Shown piece after piece: positions 1 to 39,670 of a DNA stretch of 64,000 nt. The position numbers and the translations under genes were made by a program. The first letter of the stretch is position 1, and every line of letters begins with the position of its first letter. Location of the stretch: the NCBI GenBank assembly GCA_030248225.1, contig JASANE010020303.1:1-64000 (forward strand), given 5' to 3'. The stretch is from Trileptium ribeirensis. Lineage: Eukaryota; Nematoda; Enoplea; Enoplida; Thoracostomopsidae. The notes under the pieces are model-generated. The model was not told the DNA's origin, ran no database searches, and saw only the letters and a program-made list of their open reading frames with translations.

Positions 1-1032
1 TTTTCTCTTGGCAAAATGCCTATGGTGGAAAAGTACCCCTATTGTTGGGCATCTACTCGGCTATAGGAGGAATCCCGGGCCAAACCCGCCCCAAAACTCC
101 AAAAATTCCTAAAAACCCCGGGTTGGCCAATAATTTCTCTATTATATCCCTCCCTTGCCATTGTTTTGTTTCCTTTTCTTTTCGTTCTCATTTTCTTTTG
201 TTTTTAATTGATGCTAATTTGCATAATTAGCATCAATTGTCTAATTTAGGTAACATATGTTACCTTTGTTTAGTTTGTTCATTAGGAGTCGGGACGCACG
301 CGCGATCGAGTTAGCGGCGGGCAGCGAAGTGTTTTATACAGTTTTGCTTTGTTTTCGATAATGTGCTCATTACATCGATTTCAATACCAAGATCCGGAAT
401 GTCGATGTTCGCATAAAAAATTATGCGTGGAACTTATTGATTATTGTCGTTGTTTGCTTTTATATACTGAATTGCTTACCTAGCTAGGAAAAGCCAACGG
501 TATAAATTTTCTTATTTTGTGGTTTATAAAACGTGAAGCCTACGACGTGATTTCTGATCTATACCGGCTGTTTTCTTTTATATATTATTTACATCGAATT
601 TGTGTTTGGGATTAATCTTGTATAAGGAATTACATCGATTCTAAAGGCTACAGCAATGGAAGAAACAGTGTCCTAATTTCTTTGGTTATAATTTCGGGTT
701 TTAAAGAAATAATGTTGAGTAGCACCGAACTTCACATTTAATTATTTTAAAATAGTAATAATATTCATTCCATTATAATAAGACAGTGGCACAATTGAGC
801 ACCAGCGCTAGCTTATCAGTAATAATGGTTTCGAAGTGTACAACGCGCAGCTTGAGCAAACCTCGTGGAGTTAATTGGGAAGGAAGTACGTGAGTATACT
901 AAGGGTGAGTTCGTGACGTGGGGTACCAGTGTAATTAATTGTGGACGATTCGACGCGGGAGGTTGGTACGGTCAACTGACTGAAGAGAATCGTGGGAACT
1001 AGAGAGAAGTCGACTCTACTAGCTAGTTATAA

Positions 1033-1340
1033 CAGGCTCGTCAGCCGTCCGGATACGAGAACATTAATATAACTGGCACGTAATTAGCGTAGTTCTAAGA
1101 CACTAGGATAATGTAATTAAATGAACGTACGGGGTTAGCCGTCCGGAAGTCTACGTACGTACTAACTCACAAGAGCTTAATAGAGTAGCAATATCCTTCA
1201 GTAAGCCGTCCGGATACTGTTGGCTTTAAGGATTGTATTAGCGTAAATCTAAGAACGAGGTTAAGGTAATTAAACGTGCGGGGTCAGCTGTCCGGAGGCC
1301 TACGTACAACCTTCACAAGACGAAAAATTCTATTCAGGCG
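1033..1340. repeat. Imperfect tandem duplication (two ~150-170 bp units)
   Basis: Two diverged copies follow each other. Each begins with AGCCGTCCGGATA, continues through an AATTAGCGTA/TATTAGCGTA segment and a TAATTAAA segment, then reaches a second GTCCGGA and CTACGTAC before CACAAGA. The motif (C/T)AGC(C/T)GTCCGGA thus occurs four times, near 1036, 1137, 1204 and 1288. Divergence is substantial, so this is an old duplication. No coding potential was seen. Confidence 0.7.
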
Positions 1341-1944
1341 GTAACCTAACCATAAACATTAGTATATAATAATGCGCTCAATTACCTGAGTTGATAATAA
1401 TTTGGTATAAGAAATTATTGGAAAAAGAGAGTGGCGTAGTCAGGAAGAGATTAGCTGAAACATAGGAAATATCGAGGTATAATCAGGTGTAAATACTGGT
1501 ATCTATTGTGGCTGATATCAATCACAGTGATAACGAACAGTGTCTTGTATATTTGTTACTAAGTATGAATAAACCGTCTAATGTTGGCTTTGTTGGCTTC
1601 TTATTATAATTACAGTTGGAGCAACTCGAATTGGACACGCAGCAGCGTTATTCGGGTCAAGTCAATCAATAAAGAATAGGCACGCGTCAATAAAATATAG
1701 GACCACTGTCTTCGCCGGCATACTACTGGCCACACCTCGAACGGTACATCTTCAGGTGAAGAATTTCTCTCCATTTTAATAACCGGTAGCAGTGATAACA
1801 AAACTACCCTCCAAGCCCTACCTCTTTGGATCATTAAAAATACATACAGGTATCCATTGTACAAGGTGTCTTTGCAAGATAGCTCCACAAGATGTGGCCT
1901 GTGCTACTCACCTTATGACGAAAGGATGTGAAGAGCAGTCGACT

Positions 1945-2036
1945 ATAAGCTCGGGGGCTGCGTGGTATTCGAACCGAAGACCTCCTCTCCTTTGGGTCCG
2001 CAAGGAGGTGCTTTACCGACTGAGCTATCCCTGCAT
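1945..2036 (-). mobile_element. tRNA-derived SINE head or tRNA pseudogene
   Basis: On the minus strand the segment starts GCAGGGATAGCTCAGTCGG, which matches the start of a tRNA and the pol III A box. It continues to GGTTCGAATACC, a near-perfect B box (TTCGAAT loop). The spacing suits a tRNA. However, the 3' end does not pair with the GCAGGGA acceptor strand, and the anticodon arm can only be drawn as a 6-bp stem with a 9-nt loop. I therefore read it as a SINE promoter region or degraded tRNA copy rather than a working tRNA. Confidence 0.55.
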
Positions 2037-3620
2037 GACTTCTTGGTAGTTATAAAAGCGGCACTTACTCGAGCTTTGCAGCGCTACGCTACCCCCGGGA
2101 ATGCGTTATTCCGTAGCATTATTCCGTACTTCTTGTACCAACCGAAGGCGAAACTTTATTTGAGCTGTCATCAAGTCTAGTGGGCACCCCAATCCACCAG
2201 CACCGCCTGAAAAAACACGAAAAGTGACGATGCAAGGAGCTGCCATCACAGACGACGATTACGCTCGAAAGATCCGCGAAAAGCTGCCTCAGGGTTTGTA
2301 AGCACGTCAAACACATGCGCAACCCAACTGCAACAGTAACTATCTAAATTAAAGTCATACGGAAAGAAGCGTAAATGCGCTGAAGTATCGGTGTCAGACT
2401 CTGATGACTAATTGACGACGAATAATCATCCGCCGAGTCTGAGCAGGATATATACGTCGTGCAGTGAAAAGTTTGAAGCAAGCGTAAAAATTAGGTGAAA
2501 CGGAGAATACTTTCGAACGAATTGCCTGAATTGGACCAATCAGTGAAGGACAAGTACTACGCAGTATTTTGGGACGAGCTGCGAACTTATTATTGGGGAA
2601 ATATCGTAACGCCCCAACTGATGAAAAGCCTGCGTCAGCCGAGCTCAAATTCATGCACCGTAAAGAGCCATCTAGAAATCCCAACACGGTCTTGTGGGAT
2701 TGGGCGGTCATAGAGGACAAAAACTTTGTTCCGAAAAATCGTGCGATCTCCGCGGACGTCAGTCATTGCTTCGCTATCATGTGAACCGTAAGAAAAATTT
2801 CTACCACCCACTGCCTACTTCGACTTGCTGCTGTTGCCGTCCTCCTCTGCTGCTCGCCATCCCCAAATACAATAGTTGAAAGCCAAACACCGAAAACAAT
2901 ATGCTTTATTGATCATTCTTTTTTGTGTGTTTAATGGCAGTGGTTGAAAATACAGTTTCTTTTGCAGGAATATTTTGAAAAGCAATAATTATTATATTAC
3001 TACTGCAACTAGAATACCGTTACCAAGTTCAGTACTATCACAACTCAGTAGGCAAAAACTTGACGTGAGTAGCCTAGGGCAAAATCTAAAGTTAATTATA
3101 AAGGCAGGCTTAGTCTTAGACTTTGCAAAATAGTTCTAAGTAAAACTTTTGGTTTACAGGTCACAGTTTGACTAGCTCTGTGTTTATCCTATGTATGGAA
3201 CCTTAGTTTTACATATGAAATGAAAAGAATTTTGAAACTCTACTTTGTCGAGGATTACCATTTCAAGCGTGACTTCTTAACTTGTTATTTCTCTACTGAA
3301 ATAATAACGTAAAAATTATGTTTTCAACCTCTTAAAGGGAAACCAATGCTGTATATACTTTTAAGACAAAATAACATTGATTTGGAAGTTTTGCAACTAA
3401 TATGTATTCCCGGAACTAAGGTTACCTTGAATAGTTTTTGTCTTGCGGCATGTTGCTTTCTTAATGATCTCCATTTTAATTTCATACTCCAGTGCAAACA
3501 ATATGTTTGTTACTTACGTTAGGAGTTTGCGAAGCTGTTTTTGATTGTATTATCGGCATTTATATATAAAATTTCATTTATATACAGCATTATATTACAA
3601 AGTACCACACACTTAATAAG

Positions 3621-4016
3621 GGATGCAACAAAAACTAGTTTTAGTTATTTTAGCGATTGATTGAAAATTCAGGTTTGTTTTAAATCGTTCAACGTTTTGT
3701 TTGTTTACAATATTTTAGTGAGTTAAATAACTAGCAAAGAGCATGGAGAATATTGTAAAAAAATCTTTCGCATCGGGGTTCGATGCTCTGCTTCTTTTCG
3801 ATATTTTACTGAGTGAAATAAGAAAGTGATTGAGCGAATTCAGCCTGGAACGCTGAACCTCTATTTTTACAATATTCGCTCTCTGCTATTTATTTTACTC
3901 ACTAAAATGTAGCAAACAAACAAAACATTGAATCCTTTACTACAAATCTGATTTTTCATTCGGTCGCTAAAATAACAAACACTTGTTTTTATTGTTTAAT
4001 ATATATATGTTGCACA
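3621..4016. mobile_element. MITE-like foldback element upstream of TPI
   Basis: Two inverted arms of roughly 140 bp (3621-3763 and 3864-4016) face each other across about 100 bp. Matching blocks include TTTTGTTTGTTT with its complement AAACAAACAAAA, TTTTAGTGAGT with ACTCACTAAAA, and GAATATTGTAAAAA with TTTTTACAATATTC. The outer ends pair as GGATGCAAC and GTTGCAC. No coding capacity was seen. It ends about 330 bp before the TPI start codon, so it could overlap promoter sequence. Its superfamily is not determined. Confidence 0.7.
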
Positions 4017-4347
4017 CGTGCATCATATAAATTGGAATCCCAGTGGCTTATTTTATGGGCGATTTTACGACAATTTATCGCTCTGTGTCGATTTATAAGC
4101 TGCTAAGTTTTTGTTTACAACGTGGGATTGGTATTACAAGTATTGCATAATGGGATTTGTTCTAAAATTGACACGCTCAATAATAGGCCATTCATAGTTA
4201 CTGGCCGATGTCATTCGCACACGCAGCGCATCTATATTAATTTTTAGGGTAAACTTTTAATCCACTCGTTGGTATTAACTAGATTATATCGATTCAGCCG
4301 TCGTCGTCATCAATTGTACAGAATATAATCAGGCACGAAATAAAAAA

Positions 4348-30662
<26,315 letters not shown>

Positions 30663-31208
30663 AAAATGACGTTTCAGGGGAAAGACTGGGTTAAAATCGT
30701 TACAATATATATTGTATTTGTATAAAAAAGTTGGGTTTTAAAATGTTTCACTGAGCAGTTCTGGCTGCTTTTTCTCATCGTAAACGTCACTGTGAACAAT
30801 TTTCTTGTATGACTGATCGGCCGGTTCGTTAAATGCTTGAAGCTGGAGATTATGTGACCAGGGTCGGTGCGTGACTGTTGTAGTTAGTGTAGCATTACGC
30901 TTGCAATAATTCGGTTAGTATGTATTTAATGAAGTGAAATTTTGTTGGGATTCGCCGCCTTCTGTATAAATTGTTACAAAGCAGTAACATGAGCCACCAG
31001 ATTGGTTGTAAATATTTTTAAACAAAAAAGATTACCTTTGCCTATTCGCTGAGAGTTATTAAAATTTCGATGTAAGGTTAATAACGTAATGCGGAGTTGG
31101 GATATGGAATGCGTTTAGTTTTGTTTTTAATGTTTTTAGCAATAGTCTAGTCGTTTCATGCTATTTAAAGGACTTAATTATATCTAGATTGCGTGTCTTT
31201 TTCGTGGT
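30663..31208 (+). other. TPI: Probable TPI 3' untranslated region
   Basis: Non-coding sequence runs from the stop to the first AATAAA at 31209, about 550 nt. No intervening canonical polyadenylation hexamer was found on the plus strand. Confidence 0.6.
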
Positions 31209-31214
31209 AATAAA
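31209..31214 (+). promoter_or_regulatory. Candidate TPI polyadenylation signal AATAAA
   Basis: AATAAATAAA (overlapping hexamers at 31209 and 31213) is the first such signal after the TPI stop. It is followed within 30 bases by GTGTTTGG and then T-rich sequence, the usual downstream element composition. Cleavage near 31230 is inferred. Confidence 0.6.
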
Positions 31215-34200
31215 TAAATTTGTTTAAAATTTAGTGTTTGGAGCGATATCTTGTTTTAGATTTTAAAGCATATTGTTTTATCTGTTTCCTATTCGTATTG
31301 ATTACAGAAGTTTCTGTTTCGTAGGCTGCACAGTTAAATTTGGTTGCGGTATCTGAATCGCAAGGGACAGGTTGTAGAATACTGGAAAGTTTGGTGCGAG
31401 TATTAACCCTAAGGTGCGCTACATTTTTTATCTAGAAAATCGTGGTTATATTGATTAGCATAGTTCCCTGACAGTTAATTCGACACATTTTTAAAATTAG
31501 ATTTTTTCGGGTCCCCCTTGGAATCCAAAAAATTTTTTCTTAAAAATTCGACGCGGCTTGACGAGCTGAATCGAATGGTGATATTTTTCACGGGATCCGG
31601 TAACCGGTTCCTAAGTTGTTGCAAAAAATATTGCGGCAGTTGAACAGTTTTTGGCCATAACTTAGGATGCTTTTGTCGGATCTGGATAAAAATAGCACTG
31701 TTACACTCAGCTCTTCAAGCCGCGTCGAGCGGCAATTTTTTGGTCTGATTGATCAGGGGAGTTTTCGAAGATCACAATAAAACCAAAATTTACAAGAATT
31801 TCACCATTATTGGGAGATAATGGAAAAGAACCTCTTTCTATTGTTTTAACAATTTGTCGGAAAGATGTCCTTTTGTTTTTGATTCAGAAAATTGGAAACG
31901 GGACGGGATTAGCTCAACTAGCTCTCATAAATATTCAATTTCATGCGTGCTATCATCTGATCCTATTTGCTTCCAAACGTTTCATATACAGATGCTATTG
32001 TGGTAGTCTTCATTAGAATGGTACGCCAACTTACTTTAGTTAAAAACAAAATTTTAACGGAAATTAGAAAAAACTTGGTTTAGGAACATTAAGAAAGATT
32101 TCTAATTTGCTGCATGGCGGTAGGTTGCCTAGGAGAAAAAGGCTTCGTAGCCCAAAAGATATTTTTTTGGGAAAGCTCGAGAAAAATTTTTTTAGATTTA
32201 TGGATAGAATGATTTTTACTCTAACCATAAACATTAATGCATAAAGATGCGCTCGGTTTTTTTACATTCAGTATATATATTTCCATCCAGCTATCCTTTT
32301 GAGTGTTTGCCTTTTTGTAACATTTGATTGCAACAGCTCGATCGACAACACACAACAACCGCAGCTGATCGAGTCGATGTGTAACGAAGGCTTTAAATTT
32401 TCAACTTGATATTAATGAGACGCTTTTGATATTCAGTTTTGATTTCTAGCTGTACCTGTTGACATAAAAAAGTAATTTTCATCGTTTTACGTTAAAACAT
32501 GCACGTTTGCTAAATTTTAATTGCAACATGCTAATTTTGGTGGCAAATAAACATAAGGGCTTTCCTTCTGTGACCCCGTTGCCAAACAGTTTTGTAAATA
32601 CCCCTTTTTTCCGTGCTAAATTTAAATATCTTGGACGTACGTATTTCAGTGCATTTTTCTTCACTAGACTGAAAGTTATTGCTCCACTCCTTCCACCGGC
32701 GACTCAAGTTGTTCAAATACGGGTGGTGTGTCGGTTACAGTGGTTTTGCTCTAAAGCACATCAGTTGATTTTTCCGTTTAGAGGCATGCTGGAGGTGCCT
32801 CCCCTCTCTCGCATCGCTCTTGACGCCTTCTCAGCCGACCTACGAAATTTACATATCACTAAATTTTATTATATACACTTCTCTTTAATAAATTTTACAC
32901 AAATCGTGTAAAATTATCTTTTTTTACTTTGTAAAAACCGCTCAGAAAGCTTTCTCCTCCTTCTCTCACCGAAGCAAGAGAGCGATCGTCAAGCGTCTTA
33001 ACCAAAAATGGTCGAGACACCGCTTCACGCTCAGAAGAGAGAGCAATCACGCATCATCGCGGTTGCAAAGGGTTGCATTGATAGGGTGGTGTTGGAGAAA
33101 CATACTACAGAAATGATCCTGTGAAGTATGATCTCAAGTTAAGCAACGGCCGAGTTGATACTATATCCAGCGTTATAATATTACCTTTACCAGTGTTCAT
33201 ACGGAACGGTTTATTACTTATATTAATTATTCGTTGTTATCTTTTGTATTTAGTTCTAAACCTTTGTAAATGTTTTTAGGTAATACTGATTGAATGCAAT
33301 ATTGTAGCGTATTTCACTGCTTTATAGTAGATTGTATTTTGCGTACATATGAGGCACCTCCGCGTGCGACCGAAAACTTGACGGCTAATATAAATACAAA
33401 TGTACTGAGCTTGTGTTCTGAGTCGAATGAATATCCGTCCTAGGATAATGTAACTGGCATTGAAAGTGCTACATACGTTGAAATAATGAAACGTTAATTT
33501 CTCCGATCAGTCCAAGTTTCTCCCCCATATATTACACTGGGGGAACTTGAAATGATTGCCACAGGTGAAAATGTATACTTTAATTTTTGCGGGCCCAATC
33601 TAACCTGAGACTAGAGTTAGCGTTAGGCTTAGAAACAAACTGTTTACAATTATTCGAGTTGAAAAATTCGACATGATCCAAATCTTATATAACAATGTAG
33701 GTATTGTGCTGTGGACCAATTAAAGCACTATTATGTGACGCAGCGTTCGAAAAAATTAGAATACAAAGCCGTATACTAACACAAACGTCTGGGACAAAAT
33801 AACACTGTTTTAAAACTTGGCTAATGCAACTGTGCATAGTAGATGTCCGTAAAATGCAACGGGCTAACGGTAATTTTGTCGAAGCAGTAAGTTGCACATT
33901 TAAAATTGGAATTTATTTTTGGTCTCAAATCAAGGCTTGGGCTTATTATAAATCAAATAATCAGGACTTTAGGTTTAGACTAAATCTCAGGCTTAAGCTT
34001 ATATCTAGAGCAGCTATGTATGCATCTCACTTTGTGACCCTTAAAAGTAACATTGACCCATGGCAGTTGTACATGCCCGAAGTGGGACAAAAAATTGACC
34101 AGCATATCTATAACGCTGCGACAGAAACAGGACCAGCAGGTTACATAACAGGAGACTAGTTTTTGTTTTTTGTTGTAAACCAATGGAATTTGATTCAAAT

Positions 34201-34848
34201 TTAGCTTGAAGCATGACTTTCGGCTCACTTGAGTAAAACGGTTCAAATCAGTGAATCAGTACATCAGCTGCCATAAAATTCTTTTAAGTTCTAGTCTGTT
34301 CTCACAAAAGTTGATGGTTGTAACAAAATTTAGCTGCTCATATTTATTTCAATCGTCACCTCTAGAGCTCAATAATCTATCATGATTCACTGATGATGAA
34401 CGAAACTACTCGGTGGTTATGGAATCCTTGATTGCGCTGTATATGAATAAGGCTTGTATCTGTATAGCTTCGGTGAACGAACACTTCTTCACATAAATAA
34501 AACAAATGCTAATCAATCTATCTTCTATATGTATGTATTTTGAAGGCAACAACGTATACCTATCTGGAAAAAACCATCCAATGTCTAAAATGTACCTTGA
34601 CACGATGGTAGATACAGTAACGCTTGAACAAAGAAAACAATAGAGAATTTGAACAAAATATTGAACCAGGTGAATGTCAAATACCCGGTTTTGACTCCTG
34701 AGCCGAGCATAGAAAAATATTTCCAATGTAATATTTCAAATATTTCGATTATAAGAGGAGGATGTTTTGGTAAATTCATTCAGACTGCGACACTACACTA
34801 ACGTTTTTAGCACATAATTTTTGCTTATCAACCGCAATCGAGATCCAT

Positions 34849-35028
34849 AAAAATATCAGGAAACAATCTGTCTATAAAACGTGCAATTTTGAGTGGGATG
34901 TTTAAACGAAAACGGATTTGATTTGATGTGATAAAGCTAAAAATATCAGGAAACAATCTGTGTATAACGTACAATTTTGAGTGGGATGTTTAAACGAAAA
35001 CGGATTTGGTTTGATGTGATAAAGCTAA
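34849..35028. repeat. 90-bp tandem duplication
   Basis: Two nearly identical units start at 34849 and 34939: AAAAATATCAGGAAACAATC, then TGAGTGGGATGTTTAAACGA, ending GATGTGATAAAGCTAA. A few substitutions and small deletions separate them. Confidence 0.9.
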
Positions 35029-35217
35029 GTAATAAACAGCACTGCGATATGTGACCTCAACACCTCTATCTAGCTCGAAGCATCAATACAACCAACGATA
35101 AGGAAATCAGCGTGGGTATCGGCTTCGTCGTGAAAGTTCCCTGAATGGTATAAAATATGGCTTCGACAATAACCCATGAGCGCGGAGCAACCTGTTACGG
35201 AGTACTCTTGCTCTACC

Positions 35218-35305
35218 TATGTCACTAGTTGCTGGAGACGTGATAGTTGGTAACCTCCCCTATGTCACTAGTTGTTGGAGACATGATAGTTGGTAATCTC
35301 CAAAG
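35218..35305. repeat. 43-bp tandem duplication
   Basis: TATGTCACTAGTTG(C/T)TGGAG followed by AC(G/A)TGATAGTTGGTAA(C/T)CTCC occurs twice in direct succession, with three substitutions. Confidence 0.9.
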
Positions 35306-36719
35306 TACCTTAAGGTAACACTCTGGAATTTTTTGTGGGAGGGGATATGCTGAAAAACGACCACGTTATCGGATAAGGTATGGCATGATCGATTGTCACA
35401 CTCTTCTACAAATTTTTCTATAAGGAACTGTGGTGTAATTAGTTAATGGCAAGCGCAGCGCACATAAGGAGTAGGACAATGCGAAACTGTGTGAGCTAGC
35501 ATTGAATAACGTGGATTGTTTCGTTTCTGGGCAGTTACCCCACCGTTTTGTGGGCGAGTCGTTACAAAGGTCACAGTCGCCCAAACTGACCACTTTCCCA
35601 AAACTAGATTAAGGTTTATAAGTTGATATTTTTAACAATGGGTTTTCGATAGTTTTTCATCAGTCTGCTTTTTGAGAAATTGAATGTTTTGATTTAGAGT
35701 GAACCAGTAAAATGTCAGCGTATAAAACGGATATTCGAGCCAGTTTTAGAATTAACTATACATTTTACACTCATTCTAGACTTAGAGCTTAATAATGATA
35801 ACCCGAACTATCACAATACAACAGAGTATTAACGTGCTCTTTTTCGGCCCAGTCTAATGCAAAAAAGGGCAAATCGCGGGAAGCCTTAAACTGCAATTGA
35901 CTGAGTTAATCTAAGCAATAATTATAGTGAGAACGTCGGAGGATGGAAACTGAGCCAATCGCCGAAGATTTTCCGTATTGTACGGAATTTCCAGGAAGGA
36001 GCTCCTGCATTCAACGGTCATAATTTTGCTGTGCTCCGCGAACTATTATCCAAAATAAAGTTTTAGTTTTGCATAAATTTGAGCGAGAAATGATTACGAT
36101 AAATATAAAACCTTTAACCTAAGCCGCTATCTCCTCAATAAAATGTATTGATAGTATCGAAAACAACTGTAACAGTGAAACGCTGTCAATTTCATCTCCG
36201 TCTTGCAGTTGACCTGCATCATTTTTCTCCATTTCAGACGAAATTACGCGAAATCAAAGACTATTTTTCCAAACTATCTGCTCAATAAGAAAGGATACCT
36301 AAATCAGACATTACACAATTTTACTCTCGTATAAAAACAACAAAAACACACGAACTGAACTTCTGAAATACAATGAGAAACCGTATTTTATACACACAGT
36401 CTCAAGCTATTAAGTATTAAAGCTGAAATATAGAAACAAAGCGTAATATAAAATGTATAGATAAAACAGTGAAAAACAGGAAACATAATGAAAAACTACA
36501 AAATTGTAAAAAATGATACGTGGAATATACATAATATATATAAATATATAATATATATAATAAATGCTTTTAAAACCACCATAAGGTGGAAACAGCCAAT
36601 AACAAAAATAGTTTAAATTGCCAACTCCTATTTCAAACATGTACAGATATTTTCCAACCAATTACGCTTTTGCAAACAGAAACTGATATCATATCCTTGG
36701 CCCAAAGCACCTACTGGAT

Positions 36720-36900
36720 CCGGACGTTAACGCTAGAAAAAACAGCAGCTTAGAGCGGGGTATTTGGGAGGCGGCATTTGTCCCGACCTTTAGGCTTAAT
36801 ATAAGGGTCACATAATGACTTTATGGCCCAAGTAACCCTGAGGGGCGAAAATAAAATGCAGGTCATTCCGTTCTCGATATACTAAACCTAAGCCTTTAGT
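36720..36900. repeat. Dispersed repeat family R3, part 1
   Basis: It shares a block (CATTCCGTTCTCGATATACT then AA(A/G)CCTAAGCC) with 39508-39535. In inverted orientation it shares the AACAGC(A)GCTTAGAGCGGGG block with 37560-37590 and 39605-39625. The mix of direct and inverted matches suggests an element with long inverted ends. Confidence 0.6.
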
Positions 36901-37479
36901 CTTATGCACGAATACACCTATGGTGCGCCCCTACCATCCTCTTTTGTCATTAGCGATTGGCGATCGCTTGTTCGACGTACCAGCCATCCGTCGACATGAC
37001 AGAGAACATAAAATTGGGGTTTTGGGCAAATGTCCTATACGTTAAATAACAGAAAATTGTCCTATTAACAGTTACTTCAAAAACATTGTAACAGATTTAT
37101 GACCGTTTGGCACTTGAACTGGGAAATATATTTTATTATTGGACGAAAATTCACCTGTTTAATATTTAAAAACGTGCACATCACATGTTAAATTCGCGAA
37201 CTATATGTATTATCAATAATAAAACGAAATGTGTTAGCGTAACGAAAAAATGCGGAGTGCTAGTTGCCCCATTGTGCGTTGTGAAACAAATTTGTGGCCA
37301 AACAGCACATAGGTGCATTGTTTTAGCAACCATAAATTACACCGTTTTTCAATCAGTCGCTTTGCCTTCGCGAACGGAAATTTTTATTTAAATTTTAATT
37401 TAAATTGAAATGAATTTTTGTTCGTAAACAGCGTTTTGTACACAGTGTCATAAGGGGGGTGTTATGAGGCGCAGGTTAA

Positions 37480-37635
37480 ATTTACTCATGCACTAGCCTA
37501 ACCCAAGGTCCTTATATGAGACATACACTAAGCCTAATTCGAGGGGCTGCCGCTCTCTGAAACCCTCGCTCTAAGCTGCTAACGTTATAACGTAACGCCC
37601 TTCAGGCCTTGGTCCCAGAACACATTTCACTTCTG
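37480..37635 (+). repeat. Dispersed repeat family R3, part 2
   Basis: CTAGCCTAACCCAAGGTCC, TATATGA, ACTAAGCC, GGGCTGCCGC, CCCTCGCTCTAAGCTG and AACGTTATAACGT follow in the same order as in 39545-39655. AACGTTATAACGTT-like words are palindromic and may mark an element end. Confidence 0.7.
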
Positions 37636-39439
37636 CCCCTAATGGTATGAAAAATGTCTCAAGTGTCGGTTGAATTCTTTAACGTTCTTTTCACGGTCAA
37701 TTTAGGGTTTTATTGAACTATTAAATTGTTAGTTCAGTGTTTTTGGACTCGTTGTATGATGTTTTGTCTACTGCATACGTTGGCTATTAAAAGAGGCGGG
37801 CGTAACTATGACTCATCACTCACGGTTTATATAATGCTGCACCTGCGTACCGTGTGTAGGCTTTGTTTGTGTGTGCTTTCTACAACAGACTTCGGTGGAT
37901 TGTTCTCACCACTCGAATTCTGGTTCGCAAGCGAGCTTCACTAGTATTAACATTTGACGTTTTGTCTGTTTCACACTTGGTCAAAAAAACGCTTGATCAT
38001 TGCTTGAAAACTATTTACATCTAAAATAATATCTGCGTTAACGCTAAATATTTGCCCATTCGGCGAAATTATTAGCGAAACACAAATTTGTGCAACAACC
38101 TCGACAATATATTTACTTTTCAATTCAATCTAAATATTAAAATAAACAAGAAGGCGTCGAAAAATGGGTTTAATAGAGCATCACGTTGTACATGCAGTTA
38201 GCATAAAGTTACAGCCTAAGCAACGGTTTAAGGAAGTCTGGGAGTTGTAAAAGCACCAAATACTTTAAGCTCTAAGTACTAAGCAGTAATCTACTATTAA
38301 ACATCGGTATTAAAGCCTATCAGCATTATTTCCGGCAGACAGAAACTAAGTTAATCATGTAATGGTGATCAATCAACCCAACTCTCGTGTCACCTAATTT
38401 CGATTGCGCTTTTTATTTTTAGCATTTTAGTCCACGAATAACAGACACATACGAAAACGTTAAAATATATCTATCAATGTATATATATACGATATCACAA
38501 CCATAAAACAAAAAATCAAAGATCTAAGGATTCATGCCGAATTTAAGGAAATATTTGCTCAAATAGAGGCCAACTCAAAGAAATTGAAAATCTCTTATTT
38601 TTTTTGTTCAAATTTATAACAAAAATCCCCTAAAAATTAAATTTTCGATGACATGAGAAATTTGTCTCTCAAATTTATCTGCGCTAAAAAAATGCATATT
38701 TTTTACTATAGGTTGTCGCTACTGTGGGGGTTTGGGCGACCCGTCTCGGCGCCTCCACTCCAACAGCAATTTTGTGTTGACCCAGATAATCCGAAATTGT
38801 GCATCTGAGGTTGTAAACGACAGTCTTTTTGATTTAGGGGTGTATTTTAGAGACTAACCTGATCTAAATCATACAGTTTTCTTACAATTAGTGATATTCA
38901 AGTCCAATGTGCCATAAAACAATCCACAAACTTAACCTCAAAATATCAAAATTTGAAGAATAATTTTTAAAATTTTTTGAGCCCACCCCCTTCGTGCCCG
39001 GGGGGCTTCCAGGGCCGAGCCAAGAAGCGGCCAGCGACAGTGCAGACTAATTATATGTTTATCGATATTGTATCCTTTCCAGAGATCAATTTATGCACAT
39101 AACACCAAACATTATATTGATTTGAACTACGAAAATCAAACAGGCTTTGCTTGGTCGAAGTAAGCAATAGACAACAATTTCAATAATTCAATATATACGC
39201 TATAAGTGTAACAATCGCTTACAATCGGATGTCGATAGTTTGCTGAATAAAGCTTCAAATCACTGATTTTTGATCTTCCCATTTTGACTATTCTGCATCC
39301 GGCGAGCATCTGTATTCCCAATAGCTTGGATATCGCAGTAGATTAGAGAAGACGAAAGATTATTATTAGTCCGAAAACGATCCTCTTAATACCCGACCTC
39401 TTCATTAAACCCCGCCGCCGATATTTCTGAAATCGACAA

Positions 39440-39670
39440 CGAAAGATGCACTGATCATAGCGGGGGCCAATGTAACTTTTAGGGGCGCAAGTGAAATGTA
39501 TGCCATGCCGTTCTCGATATACTAAGCCTAAGCCTTAGTCTTAGCCTAAGCTAAGGTCCCTATATGAACCATGTACTAAGCCAAGTCGGAGGGCTGCCGC
39601 CCCCAGAACCCCCCGCTCTAAGCTGTTCTTTTTTCTAACGTTATAACGTCCGGCCCCTAAAGGTGACATG
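39440..39670 (+). repeat. Dispersed repeat family R3, part 3
   Basis: This is the longest copy. It links the CGTTCTCGATATACTAAGCC block of part 1 to the CTAAGGTCCCTATATGA to CTAACGTTATAACGT block of part 2. No open frame of note. Confidence 0.7.

Larger units (their letters stand above)
1..4347. other. Upstream region of TPI, no supportable gene
   Basis: No exon with recognisable protein similarity was found on either strand. The region holds a duplicated block (1033-1340), a tRNA-like repeat head (about 1945-2036, minus strand) and a foldback element (3621-4016), all listed separately. The first 80 bases resemble, loosely, the dispersed repeat also seen near 24884 and 60700. The TPI promoter and 5' untranslated region must lie somewhere left of 4348, but I could not fix a transcription start from the sequence. 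Confidence 0.6.

Noticed and set aside
1945..2036. A functional tRNA gene
   Set aside because: A and B boxes are good, but the acceptor ends do not pair and the anticodon arm is irregular, so it is reported as a SINE head or pseudogene.
32507..32911. A 134-residue plus-strand frame in the intergenic region
   Set aside because: It has no recognisable domain, no splice or polyadenylation context and AT-driven composition. I cannot support a gene.
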